Origin: Streptomyces hygroscopicus subsp. hygroscopicus
GTDB taxonomy: Bacteria; Actinomycetota; Actinomycetes; Streptomycetales; Streptomycetaceae
Assembly: GCF_030269125.1 (NCBI RefSeq)
Contig: NZ_BSSM01000001.1
Location: forward strand, 186,001 to 250,000
Reading direction: 5' to 3'
Length of the DNA stretch: 64,000 nucleotides
Notes under the pieces: generated by a model
Seen by the model: the letters and a program-made list of their open reading frames with translations, nothing else
What the model was told of the DNA's origin: nothing
Database searches by the model: none
Part shown: positions 8,311 through 16,962 of the stretch, one piece after another
Numbering within the stretch: position 1 is the first letter of the stretch
Layout: the number at the start of each line of letters is the position of its first letter
Position numbers and translations under genes: made by a program

Positions 8311-9594
8311 TCAGACCGTGCTCTCGGCCGGCTCGTTCTCCACGGCCGCGGGCCGGGAGGAGAACGTCGAACCGCCGCGCACCAGCAGCGGCAGCGGGGC
8401 GGCGACCAGCACGATGAAGGCGCTCACGATGAGCATGTCGCGGGTTCCGATGCTGGCCGCGACGACGCCTGCCGCCGCGTAGCCGAGCGGCATCAGGCCC
8501 TGGCTGCCCAGCCAGTCCAGAGCCATGACGCGGCCGAGGACCCGGTCGGGGACGTCCTGTTGCAGGGCGGTCATCCACAGGATGGAGAAGACGGTGACGC
8601 CGACGCCGGCGATCGCCCAGCAGATGAGGACGCCGACCAGCGGCAGCACGGCGAGCGAGCCCACCGATCCGAAGATGGTGAAGATGCCGCAGACCGCGAC
8701 GGTTCCCGGGCGGCGGGTGCGGATCCTGCCGCCGACGACCGAGCCGATGATCGAGCCGACGCCGAGTGCGGCGAACGCGCCGCCGTAGGCGGCGGACCCG
8801 CCGAGGCTCTTCTCGGCGACGATCGGGGCGGCGAGGAAGGCGGGGGCCACGCAGAAGGTCATGACGACGGTCGCCATGCCGATGGAGGCGCCCACCCAGG
8901 GGCGGGAGCGGATCTCCCGGATGCCCTCGTTGAAGTCGCGCAGGCCGCGCCGGATGATGCCGCCGGGCTCCTCGTCACCGGGGGACTCGTCGCGCGCGTC
9001 GGCGGCGTCGGTCTCCCTGATGAACACGAGGGTGGCGAGGCTGGCGGCGAAGGTGCCGACGTCGATCCACAGCGCGGGCCCCGGGCCCACCCCGGCGATC
9101 ACGACGCCGGCCAGGGTCGGCCCGGCCACCATGGAGACGTACTGCGACAGGGCGCTGAGCGCGTTGCCGCCCTGGAGGGCGTCCTCCGGCAGCAGCCGCG
9201 GGGGCACCGCGCTGTACGCGGGCAGGAAGAGACCCTCGGCGATGCCGATGGCGATCACCAGGACCATGAAGACGGCCGTGTTCAGGTGGACCGGGGCGAT
9301 CGCGATGGCGGCGACACCCACGGCGCGCACGACGTCCGCCCCGATCATCACACGGGTGCGCCGCCAGCGGTCGCCGATGGAGGCCGCGAGGACCGTGCCC
9401 ACGGCCAGCGCGATGCCCTGCACCGCGAGGACCACACCGAGCCCGGTGGCGCCGGCGTCGCGGTCCAGGACGACCATCGCCAGGATGATCGGGAACATGG
9501 CGTTGCCGATGGAACTCAGGGACTGCCCGGTCCACAGGAAGGCGAAGTCCCGGTGTTTGAGCGGCAGGAACATGCTGGGTTTGGGATCCGTCAT
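8311..9594 (-). CDS. MFS exporter of the enterobactin-exporter (MFS_3) type
   Basis: A 427-residue membrane protein with 12 predicted helices. It has an N-terminal LKHRDFAFLWTGQSLSSIG start, the inter-helix 2-3 motif (IGDRWRRTRVMIGADVVRA) and a charged central loop (DARDESPGDEEPGG). This layout is typical of EntS-like major facilitators that export siderophores and antibiotics. Being co-transcribed with the methyltransferase and phosphonate-type genes, it is the likely export or self-resistance pump of this operon. Substrate is inferred from context only. Confidence 0.85.
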   Translation of the reverse strand: MTDPKPSMFLPLKHRDFAFLWTGQSLSSIGNAMFPIILAMVVLDRDAGATGLGVVLAVQGIALAVGTVLAASIGDRWRRTRVMIGADVVRAVGVAAIAIAPVHLNTAVFMVLVIAIGIAEGLFLPAYSAVPPRLLPEDALQGGNALSALSQYVSMVAGPTLAGVVIAGVGPGPALWIDVGTFAASLATLVFIRETDAADARDESPGDEEPGGIIRRGLRDFNEGIREIRSRPWVGASIGMATVVMTFCVAPAFLAAPIVAEKSLGGSAAYGGAFAALGVGSIIGSVVGGRIRTRRPGTVAVCGIFTIFGSVGSLAVLPLVGVLICWAIAGVGVTVFSILWMTALQQDVPDRVLGRVMALDWLGSQGLMPLGYAAAGVVAASIGTRDMLIVSAFIVLVAAPLPLLVRGGSTFSSRPAAVENEPAESTV

Positions 9595-9623
9595 GTACTC
9601 GATCTCTCAGGGGTTTCGGTTCG

Positions 9624-10622
9624 TCAGAGCGGTCGTACGGCCGTGAGGCAGGTGAAGTGCGGTGGAGCGCTCGGGAGTTCGACCGTCCGCATGCCGGTGA
9701 GGCCCGCCTCGGTGAGCCAGTCCGCCACCTCCGCGCGGGAGTACATGGCCCCGCTGCTGGTACGGGCGGCCAGGAACAGGGCGTACTGGGCGCGCACCGG
9801 GTTCGTCTCGTACGGCCCGTCGCCGAGGATGTCGATCACGGCGAGCGTCCCGCCCGGTTTGACGGCGGCGGCGGCCCGGTGCACCAGGCGCTCGGCGTCC
9901 CCGGCGGTCTCCAGGTGCAGGATGTTGCCGAGGATCACCAGGTCGTGGGCGGCGTCGGCCAGGTCGACGTCGAAGTAGCTGCCCTCCAGCGTGGTGACCC
10001 GGGCCTCGACGCCGGCGTCGGCCGCGTTGTGCCGCAGTCCTTCGAGGACCGGCGGCAGGTCCACGGCGGTGACCTGGGCCTCGGGCATCCGCGCGGCAAC
10101 GGCGAGGCTCCACACGCCGGAGCCGGCGCCGAGGTCGAGCACGGAGCGGGCACCCCGGCCCAGGCCGTAGGGCTCCCCCTCCAGCGCCGCGGCCAGCTCG
10201 GCCGCCGCGGCCGGGTACATGTGCCCCAGTCCCTGGGCGACCTGGGCGTAGTGGCGGCCCCGCTCCTCCAGCGTGCCGTCCATGGACAGCAGCGGCTTGC
10301 CGGAGACGAGCAGCTCGGGCAGGTGGTCGAAGAGGTTCAGGTGCAGCTCGACGCCGCCCGGGGCGTTGCGGGCGCGCTCGGCCAGCTCGGGTGAGGCCTG
10401 GTACCGGCCGTCCGCGTGGACGGCCGCCCCGCTGTGCACGAGGACGTTGAGGGTGAGCCGCGTGGCCAGCGGGTCCAGCTTGAGGTCGGCCGCGAACTCC
10501 TCGGCGCTCGCGGCCCGTTCGAGGAGCGCCGCGAGGAGACCGGCGCGCTGGGCGCCGAGCACGGCGAGCACCGGTATGCCCTGGTCGAAGACCTCAGCAA
10601 GCGCTGTGGCCGGCTTCGTCAT
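9624..10622 (-). CDS. O-methyltransferase (hydroxyneurosporene/hydroxyindole OMT type)
   Basis: A 332-residue two-domain enzyme: an N-terminal winged-helix dimerisation domain (about 15-95, with the AEEFAADLKLDPLATRLTLN helix-turn-helix) and a C-terminal SAM domain. The SAM domain carries VLDLGAGSGVWSLAVA (motif I), VTAVDLPPV, DLVILGNILHLE and LAVIDILGDGPYETN. It starts at ATG 10622 after GAAGGGA. The family methylates hydroxyls on secondary metabolites. It overlaps the upstream acyltransferase by ATGA, so the two are translationally coupled. Confidence 0.85.
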   Translation of the reverse strand: MTKPATALAEVFDQGIPVLAVLGAQRAGLLAALLERAASAEEFAADLKLDPLATRLTLNVLVHSGAAVHADGRYQASPELAERARNAPGGVELHLNLFDHLPELLVSGKPLLSMDGTLEERGRHYAQVAQGLGHMYPAAAAELAAALEGEPYGLGRGARSVLDLGAGSGVWSLAVAARMPEAQVTAVDLPPVLEGLRHNAADAGVEARVTTLEGSYFDVDLADAAHDLVILGNILHLETAGDAERLVHRAAAAVKPGGTLAVIDILGDGPYETNPVRAQYALFLAARTSSGAMYSRAEVADWLTEAGLTGMRTVELPSAPPHFTCLTAVRPL

Positions 10623-11638
10623 GAAAATTCCCTTCGATCTTCCGAGTTGCACATCCAGGAGACGAGCTCGACGGGCTCCGCGCCGAAACGCTGCTTCCAC
10701 GCCGGGTTGGTGCGGCCCAGCTCGATGACCTCACAGCCCTGGGACACCGCGTAGTCGACGGAGAGCTCCAACAGCACCAGGTAGGGGCTGAAGTCGCGGC
10801 GCACCTCGCCTTCCACGCCGATGGCCCAGTTGTGCAGGGTCCGTCCGTCCATGAAGGAGACCGAGGCGGCGACGACGTGCCCCGCGTCCTCCAGGGTGAA
10901 GACGCACGCGGGCGCGCCCACGTTCGTCAACAGGTGGGACAGCGGCCCCTGTTCGTAGTAGCCGGGGTTGTAGCGGTCGGCGGTCAGCTTGAGCAGCCGG
11001 CACGCGTCCCGCACGACGCGTTCGGGCAGCGGGTCGCGGTAGACGTGTCCGGTGATCCCCGCTCTGGCCGCGAGCCGCAGCTGCCGGCGCGCGTCCTGCC
11101 GTACCCGGCCGGGAAGCCGTTCGAGGTGCTCGGCGAAGCCGCCGACGGCCGTCAGGGGCATGCGGAAGCGGTGGTTGCGCGGCACCCGGCGCGCCCTGCT
11201 CTCCATGAGCGGGGTGAGCGGTGAGTCCAGCGCCATGTTGATGAACCCGAACTCGGCCGCGCCCCACTGACGGGCCTGCGCCCGCATCGCGTCCCACAGC
11301 GGCTCCACCAGCTCCTTCTCCCCGTGCCGCAGGGGCAGCCGGGTGTCGTAGCAGTGCCAGAAGTGGCTCACCGCCCAGGGCGGGCCGTCGGTGGTCTGCT
11401 TCCCGAACGGGTCCCGGGCCGGTACCAGGTACAGCGGCATGACGGCGGCCAGGTCGTCGCCGGAGCCGACGGTGAGGTAACGGACGTCGAGGGTGGGTTG
11501 CAGGGGGCGGGCGGCGTACGAGGTGAGCAGTGCGGACCGGTAGAAGACCGGCGCGCCCGCGGCGGCGACCACGGCGTCCCAGCCGTGCGGGTCCGGGATC
11601 CGGGTGTGGGAGGAGATCCGTATGCCTGTGGCCGGCAT
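10619..11638 (-). CDS. FemAB/BioF2-type GNAT acyltransferase 1
   Basis: A 339-residue protein of the Acetyltransf_6/FemAB-like group. It has two GNAT halves, a helical arm rich in arginine (RLPGRVRQDARRQLRLAARA), and the closing motif VIELGRTNPAWKQRFGAEPVEL that ends this family (ELGR...K.RFG). Relatives transfer aminoacyl groups from aminoacyl-tRNA (FemXAB, and the Fem-like DhpK and DhpH C-domain of dehydrophos) or acyl groups from CoA. In a phosphonate-type operon a tRNA-dependent peptide bond to an aminophosphonate is an attractive role, but it is inferred. A second, diverged family member lies at 16963-18120. Confidence 0.7.
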   Translation of the reverse strand: MPATGIRISSHTRIPDPHGWDAVVAAAGAPVFYRSALLTSYAARPLQPTLDVRYLTVGSGDDLAAVMPLYLVPARDPFGKQTTDGPPWAVSHFWHCYDTRLPLRHGEKELVEPLWDAMRAQARQWGAAEFGFINMALDSPLTPLMESRARRVPRNHRFRMPLTAVGGFAEHLERLPGRVRQDARRQLRLAARAGITGHVYRDPLPERVVRDACRLLKLTADRYNPGYYEQGPLSHLLTNVGAPACVFTLEDAGHVVAASVSFMDGRTLHNWAIGVEGEVRRDFSPYLVLLELSVDYAVSQGCEVIELGRTNPAWKQRFGAEPVELVSWMCNSEDRREFS

Positions 11639-11644
11639 CGGAGG

Positions 11645-12475
11645 CTAGCCCACTCGCTCGTCGGTCATGCGCAGCACCTGCTCCACCGGGGCGATGTCCG
11701 GCTCGACGGCGGAGAGGAGGCACTCGCTGCGCAGGGTACCGAGCATGCCGGGGAGCGTCGCCAGCATGCGGCGCACGACGACGTTCGCGAAGAGGACGGT
11801 CGTCGCGCCGTACTCGGCGAACTTCTCCAGCGGCACCTCCGGCAGCGAGGTGGGCGCGAGGGTGATCGGCAGCAGTCCGCGGACCTGTTCGAGGGCGGGG
11901 AAGAGCTGGTCCTTGCACTTCTTGTTGACCTGCACGAACAGCCCGTCCACGCCGGTCTCGGCGTAGCGGCGCATGCGGCGCACCGCCTCGTCGACGCCCA
12001 GTCCGGCGACCAGTGCCTCGCAGCGGGCGACGATGCGCAGGTTCTTGCGCTCGGCGGTCACCCGCTCCAGGCGCTGGGCGAACTCCTCGGTGTCCATGAG
12101 GTCGCGGGACTCGTCGGCGGCGAGCGAGTTGCGCTTGGGGAAGACGTTGTCCTCGATGACGACGGTGTGGGCGCCCGCGTCCTCGAAGGCGCGTACCGCG
12201 CGGGCGGCGGTCAGGTCGCTGCCGTAGCCGTTGTCGGCGTCGACGTAGACGGGGAGGGTCGTGGCCGCCCTGACCTCGCGGATGACGGAGGTCATCTCGG
12301 TCGGGGTGAGCAGGTTGCGGTCGGGTATGGCGAAGCGCGAACAGACCTCCAGGCTGCCGAGCCACAGCAGGTCGAAGCCGGCGCTCTGCACCATCCGCGC
12401 GGTGAGCGCGTCGTGGACGCCGACTCCGACGGACGTGGCGGGAGTCGGCCTCAGGGCGGTGTCGTGCACGGTCAT
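11645..12475 (-). CDS. PEP mutase-like protein (isocitrate lyase/PEP mutase superfamily) with altered signature
   Basis: A 276-residue (beta/alpha)8 barrel. The family landmarks are present: VGVHDALTARMVQSAGFD, metal-binding YVDADNGYGSD, an acidic loop and IVARCEALVAG. The hallmark EDKxxxxxNS of true PEP mutases reads EDNVFPKRNS here (Glu108-Ser117), with Asn110 replacing the catalytic lysine. The usual HSK segment is replaced by FVQVNKK, so the conserved histidine also seems absent. PEP mutase converts phosphoenolpyruvate to phosphonopyruvate, the first step to almost all phosphonates. The next gene is a phosphonopyruvate decarboxylase homologue, which supports a related reaction, but the changed residues leave room for a different substrate or product. 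Confidence 0.7.
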   Translation of the reverse strand: MTVHDTALRPTPATSVGVGVHDALTARMVQSAGFDLLWLGSLEVCSRFAIPDRNLLTPTEMTSVIREVRAATTLPVYVDADNGYGSDLTAARAVRAFEDAGAHTVVIEDNVFPKRNSLAADESRDLMDTEEFAQRLERVTAERKNLRIVARCEALVAGLGVDEAVRRMRRYAETGVDGLFVQVNKKCKDQLFPALEQVRGLLPITLAPTSLPEVPLEKFAEYGATTVLFANVVVRRMLATLPGMLGTLRSECLLSAVEPDIAPVEQVLRMTDERVG

Positions 12476-12534
12476 GGTCTCAAGTCCTTCGGGAGGGGGG
12501 TGTCCGGTGGTGCCGCGGCGGGCGGGTAGGGCGC

Positions 12535-13653
12535 TCAGCCGGCGGCCGCGGTCATGAATCGGGTACGGATCGCCTCGGGCTCCAGGCTGGCCGTGGCCCG
12601 CGGGGGCGCGGCGCCCGCGCCGGCCGTGGTCTCGATGACCAGCAGGGCGGGTCCGGGCCGCGAACCGAGGTTTTCCAGGGCGGGTTTCAGCTCGCTGAGG
12701 GCCGTGACGCGCCCGCCCCAGCGGTAGCCGCTCGCGCGGGCGACGTCCTCGAACCGGGTGCGGGCGCCCGCGGTGGGCTGGCCGCCGGTCGACTCGTACT
12801 GCTGGTTGTCCAGGACCACGTGGACGAGGTTGCCGGGGGCCTGGGCGCCGACGGTGCCGAGCGCGCCCATGTGCATCAGGCACGCGCCGTCGCCGTCGAG
12901 CACGAACACCCGCCGGTCGGTGCGGGACAGTGCCAGGCCGAGGCCGAGGGAGATCGCGTGGCCCATGGAGCCCTGCATGTAGAAGTTGCCGGGCCGGTCG
13001 GCGCCGGCGAACAGCCAGCGGGAGGTGAACCCCGTGGTGGAGACGACCAGTTCGTCTTCGAGCAGCGCGCCGAGCGCGGCCACCACGTCCTGGGTGCCCG
13101 GTCGTTCGGGGGTCTCGGGGGTTTCCCCGGCGGGGCCCGGTTTCTGCATCACGCCGCGCGGGACGACCAGAGCGGCGGTGCGCCCGGACCGGACCGCGTC
13201 GAGGGCGGCGTCCAGGGTCGGGCCCAGCTCGGCGGCTTCGCCCGACAGTTTCCAGTGCGGTACCCGGAGCGCGTCGAGGAGCGGGACGGTCGCGGCACCC
13301 ATCAGCCGGTGCTGCGGCTCGTCGGGCGGCCCGTCCGGGTCGCCCCGGTGGCTGACGAACATCAGCACACCGATGTCGTACGGGGCGGCCAGCGAGGTGA
13401 GGGGGTTGACCAGGTTGCCGAGGCCCGAGTTCTGCACCAGTACGGCACCGGGCGAACCGGCGAGGGAGAAGCCGCAGGCGGTGGCGAAGGCCGCGCCCTC
13501 GTTGGCAGAGGCCACGTAGCGGCCGTCCCGCTGGAGCAGCGGGATGAGGCCGGCGAAGTAGGAGCAGGGGACGCCCGCGAACCGGTCGACGCCCCTGTCG
13601 CGCAGCGCCCGGTCGAGGAGGTCGGCGGGCAGTGCTGGTGTCGTGTTGGTCAT
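12535..13653 (-). CDS. Phosphonopyruvate decarboxylase-like ThDP enzyme
   Basis: A 372-residue ThDP enzyme. The N-terminal pyrimidine-binding domain has FAGVPCSYF, the ThDP-activating Glu in SANEGAAFATA, VLVQNSGLGNLVNPLTSL and DEPQHRLMG. The C-terminal domain has the diphosphate motif GDGACLMHMGALGTVG and the ESTGGQPT loop. These match Ppd and the related sulfopyruvate decarboxylase, which make phosphonoacetaldehyde or sulfoacetaldehyde. Adjacent mutase and aminotransferase homologues favour the phosphonate reading. The start is ATG 13653, overlapping the end of the upstream aminotransferase by 4 bases. Confidence 0.85.
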   Translation of the reverse strand: MTNTTPALPADLLDRALRDRGVDRFAGVPCSYFAGLIPLLQRDGRYVASANEGAAFATACGFSLAGSPGAVLVQNSGLGNLVNPLTSLAAPYDIGVLMFVSHRGDPDGPPDEPQHRLMGAATVPLLDALRVPHWKLSGEAAELGPTLDAALDAVRSGRTAALVVPRGVMQKPGPAGETPETPERPGTQDVVAALGALLEDELVVSTTGFTSRWLFAGADRPGNFYMQGSMGHAISLGLGLALSRTDRRVFVLDGDGACLMHMGALGTVGAQAPGNLVHVVLDNQQYESTGGQPTAGARTRFEDVARASGYRWGGRVTALSELKPALENLGSRPGPALLVIETTAGAGAAPPRATASLEPEAIRTRFMTAAAG

Positions 13654-14696
13654 GTGTGTCCCTGACATCGGAGCCGGAGTGCGGTGTGCGGCGAGCGGGC
13701 CACCGCGTCGGCGAAGCGTATGGCCTCGGCGGCGCCGACCCCGAGGAAAGTGGCGCGCAGCGCGGGTCGGTCGGCGTCGAAGTGCCGGGCGGCCACGGCC
13801 TTGAACCCCTCCTCCTGGAACGCGGCGAGCGCGGACTCCTCCACGTGCTCGGCGGCCGGGGCCCCGGGTTCCGGTGGCGCCTGGGCGGCCAGCGGGATCA
13901 GCGCGTTGGGCCCGTCGAAGGCGGGGAACGCGATGCCGTGCGCCGAGGCCAGCCGGTCCCTGAACGCGGCCTTGGCGGCGTCCACTTCGGCCAGCAGGCC
14001 GTCCCGGAGCAGGTCGAGACCGCCGTCCCGGAAGAACAGGCCCCAGGCCCGCTGCCAGACCGGCGAGGGCGGTGTGCCCAGCAGTTCGGGGAACGCCTCC
14101 TCGAAGCAGCTGGGTCCGGCCATCCAGCCGAGGCGCGCGCCGACGCCCCGGAGCTTGTGCAGGGTGCCGGCGCTGTCGGCCCCGGCCGGGGTGCCGGCGT
14201 GGCCGCAGAACCAGGCGTACGTCTCGTTGACGACGACGCGGTAGCCCTCGGCGGCCAACTCCGTGACACGGTCGCGGCCTTCGTCGGTGAGCGTGGCGCC
14301 GTCCGGGTTGCGTCCGGGCGAGGTGAGCCACAGCACGGTGTCCCGGGGCGGGCCGCCGACGGCGCCCTTGAGGAGTTCGTCCCAGGAGGCCCGGGTGACC
14401 TTGGCGCCGGCGCCCGCGAGGACGGGTACGACGCCGGGGTAGGTGGGCCGTTCCAGCACCACGTGCCCGAAGCGCCGGGCATAGGTCAGCGCGGTGGCCC
14501 GCAGACTGGACGTGATCGTCAACTGCTCGGCCGGTAACCCGAGTCGTGCGGCCAGCGCCTCCCGGAGGACCTCGTCGCCCCGCGGGGCGGGCACGGTCCA
14601 CAGGTCGGCCTGCCGGGCCGCCAGGGCGACCCGGTCGGCCCACAGCCGGGTGGCCTCGTCCGGCCAGGGGGCGGGAGATCCGCTGAGGTCGATCAC
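13650..14696 (-). CDS. PLP-dependent class I/II aminotransferase
   Basis: About 348 residues, starting at GTG 14696, which overlaps the stop of the nucleotidyltransferase gene (GTGA). It has the class I/II layout: LTITSSLRAT cofactor loop, ERPTYPGVVPVL, LWLTSPGRNPDGATL, and the lysine-containing LHKLRGVGARLGWMAG region. It is shorter than standard aspartate-type enzymes. It gives the operon a second aminotransferase besides the PhnW-like one, probably for a different amino acid or phosphonate oxo-acid. The donor and acceptor are unknown. Confidence 0.8.
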   Translation of the reverse strand: MIDLSGSPAPWPDEATRLWADRVALAARQADLWTVPAPRGDEVLREALAARLGLPAEQLTITSSLRATALTYARRFGHVVLERPTYPGVVPVLAGAGAKVTRASWDELLKGAVGGPPRDTVLWLTSPGRNPDGATLTDEGRDRVTELAAEGYRVVVNETYAWFCGHAGTPAGADSAGTLHKLRGVGARLGWMAGPSCFEEAFPELLGTPPSPVWQRAWGLFFRDGGLDLLRDGLLAEVDAAKAAFRDRLASAHGIAFPAFDGPNALIPLAAQAPPEPGAPAAEHVEESALAAFQEEGFKAVAARHFDADRPALRATFLGVGAAEAIRFADAVARSPHTALRLRCQGHT

Positions 14697-16012
14697 GCCG
14701 GCCCTGCCGTGAGGCGGCGGGCGAGCGCGAGGCTCTCCCGGCTGATCCCACCCCAGACGGTGGGCACGAGCACGTCGTTCCCGTACCGCACGGCCCAGGC
14801 GTTCGCGGCACCGAACAGGGTGATGCCGGCGGCGAGTTCGGTGCTCGTGACCTCCGCGGGGGCGTCGGCCCCGGTCCCGGTCCCGGCGAGCGGCTCCCAC
14901 ACCTCCCGCGGCACCAGCCGCCAGCAGCGGTCCCGTCCCGGATCACCCGGGGCAGCGCCGCCGTCCGGGTCCGCGACGCGCGGGCTCAGGTCGGCGGAGA
15001 AGTAGCGGCGCGCGGAGTCGGCGAGAGCGGTCGCGGCCGCCTCTCCGGCGCCGCGTGCGCGCTCGTCCTCGTACGCGAGGGAGGCGAACGCCTCGGCCCG
15101 TGCCTCGGCTCCCGGCGGGGTCAGCTCCAGGCCCGTCTCCTCCCCCAGGTCCGGGGGCAGTACGGCGGTGCTCTCCGGGTAGGCCTGGCGGACCGCGTTG
15201 ACCACCCGGGCGAGGGCGCCCTCGGCCCGCACCGAGCGGCACAGCTCGCTCACCGACACCCAGTCGGGCGTGGTGTGGCTGACCAGGGCGTGCAGGTCGT
15301 TGACGTCCTTCACGGACAGCATCTGGTCGCACAGGGCGTGCGCGGCGGTGATCGCGATCGAGGTCTCGACGCTGGGCACGGTGGCGGGCAGCCCGAGCGC
15401 GGTGCCCGAGCGCCAGCCGACGAGCGGGAGCAGTCCGGCGTGGCCGACCGAGAAGGAGCCGATGTGCAGGTCGACGCGGGCGTACGGGTTCTCGTTGTCC
15501 GGGTAGACGAGCGAGACCTGGCCGTACAGGGAACCGTTGTCATGCCACTTGAGCCAGGGCATCTCGTCGGTGTCGTACACCCAGTCGCGCTCGCGCAGCC
15601 AGTCGACCAGTGGCCGGGCGGCGGCCCACTGCGGGAACTGCACGTCCACGTCGCCGAGATGGCGCAGTTCCGGGCGGGGGTAGACCGACTGGGCGCACAG
15701 TCCCTTGATGATGTGTCCGCCGAACTCCTCGACGGCCGCGACGACCTCGCGCATCTTCGGGGCGGCATCGGCCTGCCAGGCGTCGTCCTGGCGGACCTCC
15801 TCGGCGAGGAGTTCGCGCAGCCGGTCCGCCCAGGCGGAGCCGGTGTGGCCGTCGAGGGCTGCGTGCGCGAGGCGGGTGACCTTCGAGCGGGAGAGGATCG
15901 CGTACAGATCCTCGGGGGTGATCTCGCCGTCCAGGGTGTTCAGGGCGGCGGCGACGGTCGAGGACGGCGGCTCAGTCCGTCCCAAGGTCATGATCGCGGT
16001 CTGCGTGTCCAT
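14693..16012 (-). CDS. Nucleotidyltransferase-family protein (NTP_transf_5 type)
   Basis: A 439-residue protein. The N-terminal half carries the uncharacterised nucleotidyltransferase pattern: GGHIIKGLCAQSVYPRP, then a gap and RHLGDVDVQFP with the two metal-binding aspartates in the DxD position, followed by DLHIG supplying a third acid. The C-terminal part is helical with a Gly/Ala/Asp-rich stretch (about 345-400). Such proteins may nucleotidylate a small molecule or protein. It overlaps the NDK-like gene by 41 bases; an ATG at 15991 would reduce that. Next to an NDK-like protein it suggests an NTP-dependent activation or protection step on the cluster product. Confidence 0.65.
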   Translation of the reverse strand: MDTQTAIMTLGRTEPPSSTVAAALNTLDGEITPEDLYAILSRSKVTRLAHAALDGHTGSAWADRLRELLAEEVRQDDAWQADAAPKMREVVAAVEEFGGHIIKGLCAQSVYPRPELRHLGDVDVQFPQWAAARPLVDWLRERDWVYDTDEMPWLKWHDNGSLYGQVSLVYPDNENPYARVDLHIGSFSVGHAGLLPLVGWRSGTALGLPATVPSVETSIAITAAHALCDQMLSVKDVNDLHALVSHTTPDWVSVSELCRSVRAEGALARVVNAVRQAYPESTAVLPPDLGEETGLELTPPGAEARAEAFASLAYEDERARGAGEAAATALADSARRYFSADLSPRVADPDGGAAPGDPGRDRCWRLVPREVWEPLAGTGTGADAPAEVTSTELAAGITLFGAANAWAVRYGNDVLVPTVWGGISRESLALARRLTAGPA

Positions 16013-16928
16013 GCGCGCCTTTCGTGGTGAGGACGGGCTCGAAGTACTGCGAGGTGGTCAGGACCGCGGTCTCCCAGGAGTCGCACGCGCAGCCGTGGCG
16101 CCGGAGCACGAGGTCCACCTCGGACAGGTCCCAGGGGGCCGCGCTCGGGTCGAAGGGGTGCGCGAGGACGGCGAGCAGCGGGTGGGCGGCGGCCTCGGGA
16201 CGGACCAGTCCGGCGAGCCGGGCGCCGGCGTCCGGCCGGGCGAGTTCGCCGCGGGCGGCCAACCGGTCGGCGAGGGCCCGGCCTTCGTCGGTGAGGTCGG
16301 TCCACAGCGCGGCGACGATGCGGCCGCGCAGCGCGCCGAGGACGGCGACGTGGTCGCGGGATTCCCGGGGCTGGGTCCGGGCGAGCACCGAGAGGTACCC
16401 GTCGAGCGTCCCGCCGTCGTGGAATGCCGCGAGCGGTTCCGGGCCGAGTATCGCGGCCGATTCCCGGGCGGCGTTCGCGGGGCTGTCCGACAGGTGGAGC
16501 AGGCTCAGAATGGCGTTCACCGAGCCGACCTCGTGCCGGATCGAACCGGGACGCGTTCGGGGCGGCGTGCCGCCTTTGATTTCGTGGAGAACGGCGTATC
16601 GCTCCTCGGCCGTGCGCGAGACTTCGTCGAGCAGCCGGACGGCCACCGAGGGCCCGAGAGAGAAGAGGGCGTCGAGGGCCCGATAGCGGAATGTGCTCCC
16701 GGCGCCGACGTTCTGAATCTCGGCGATGGCGTCGATCTGCTGGGCGGTCACTCTCACTTCCCGCCACCCGACGGGTCTGAAACCCGCGACCGCGAGATGG
16801 TCGAGTATGGCGCCGACTCGCTGTTCGCGCAGACTGTCCGGACTGATCAGGCAGAACGCGTGAGTTTGCCAGACCGATTCATCGAAAGACTTTCCCTCTC
16901 GAATGGCCCGTTCGTCTTCGATTGTCAT
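15972..16928 (-). CDS. Nucleoside-diphosphate-kinase-like domain protein
   Basis: A 318-residue protein whose first 160 residues resemble an NDK fold: FCLISPDSLREQRVGAILDH matches the KPDxxxR start, and GGTPPRTRPGSIR matches the GxxxPxxxxPGTIR loop. LLHLSDSPANAARE matches the NxxHGSDSxxxAxxE catalytic motif with the phospho-acceptor histidine in place (His145), although the Gly of HGSD is Leu. The C-terminal half (about 160-318) has no recognised domain. NDKs shuttle phosphate between nucleotides; larger NDK-like proteins are often non-canonical. It is the second gene of the minus-strand operon, upstream of the nucleotidyltransferase. Confidence 0.6.
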   Translation of the reverse strand: MTIEDERAIREGKSFDESVWQTHAFCLISPDSLREQRVGAILDHLAVAGFRPVGWREVRVTAQQIDAIAEIQNVGAGSTFRYRALDALFSLGPSVAVRLLDEVSRTAEERYAVLHEIKGGTPPRTRPGSIRHEVGSVNAILSLLHLSDSPANAARESAAILGPEPLAAFHDGGTLDGYLSVLARTQPRESRDHVAVLGALRGRIVAALWTDLTDEGRALADRLAARGELARPDAGARLAGLVRPEAAAHPLLAVLAHPFDPSAAPWDLSEVDLVLRRHGCACDSWETAVLTTSQYFEPVLTTKGAHGHADRDHDLGTD

Positions 16929-16962
16929 GGGGCCTTTCCCTGTATATGCCCGTCAAGGATCG

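Noticed and set aside
11645..13653. Arsonate (bisenarsan-type) pathway as an alternative reading of the mutase/decarboxylase pair
   Set aside because: No arsenical-type enolpyruvyl transferase, arsenite methyltransferase or CTP-synthase-like companion genes are present, and a PhnW-like aminotransferase favours phosphonate chemistry.
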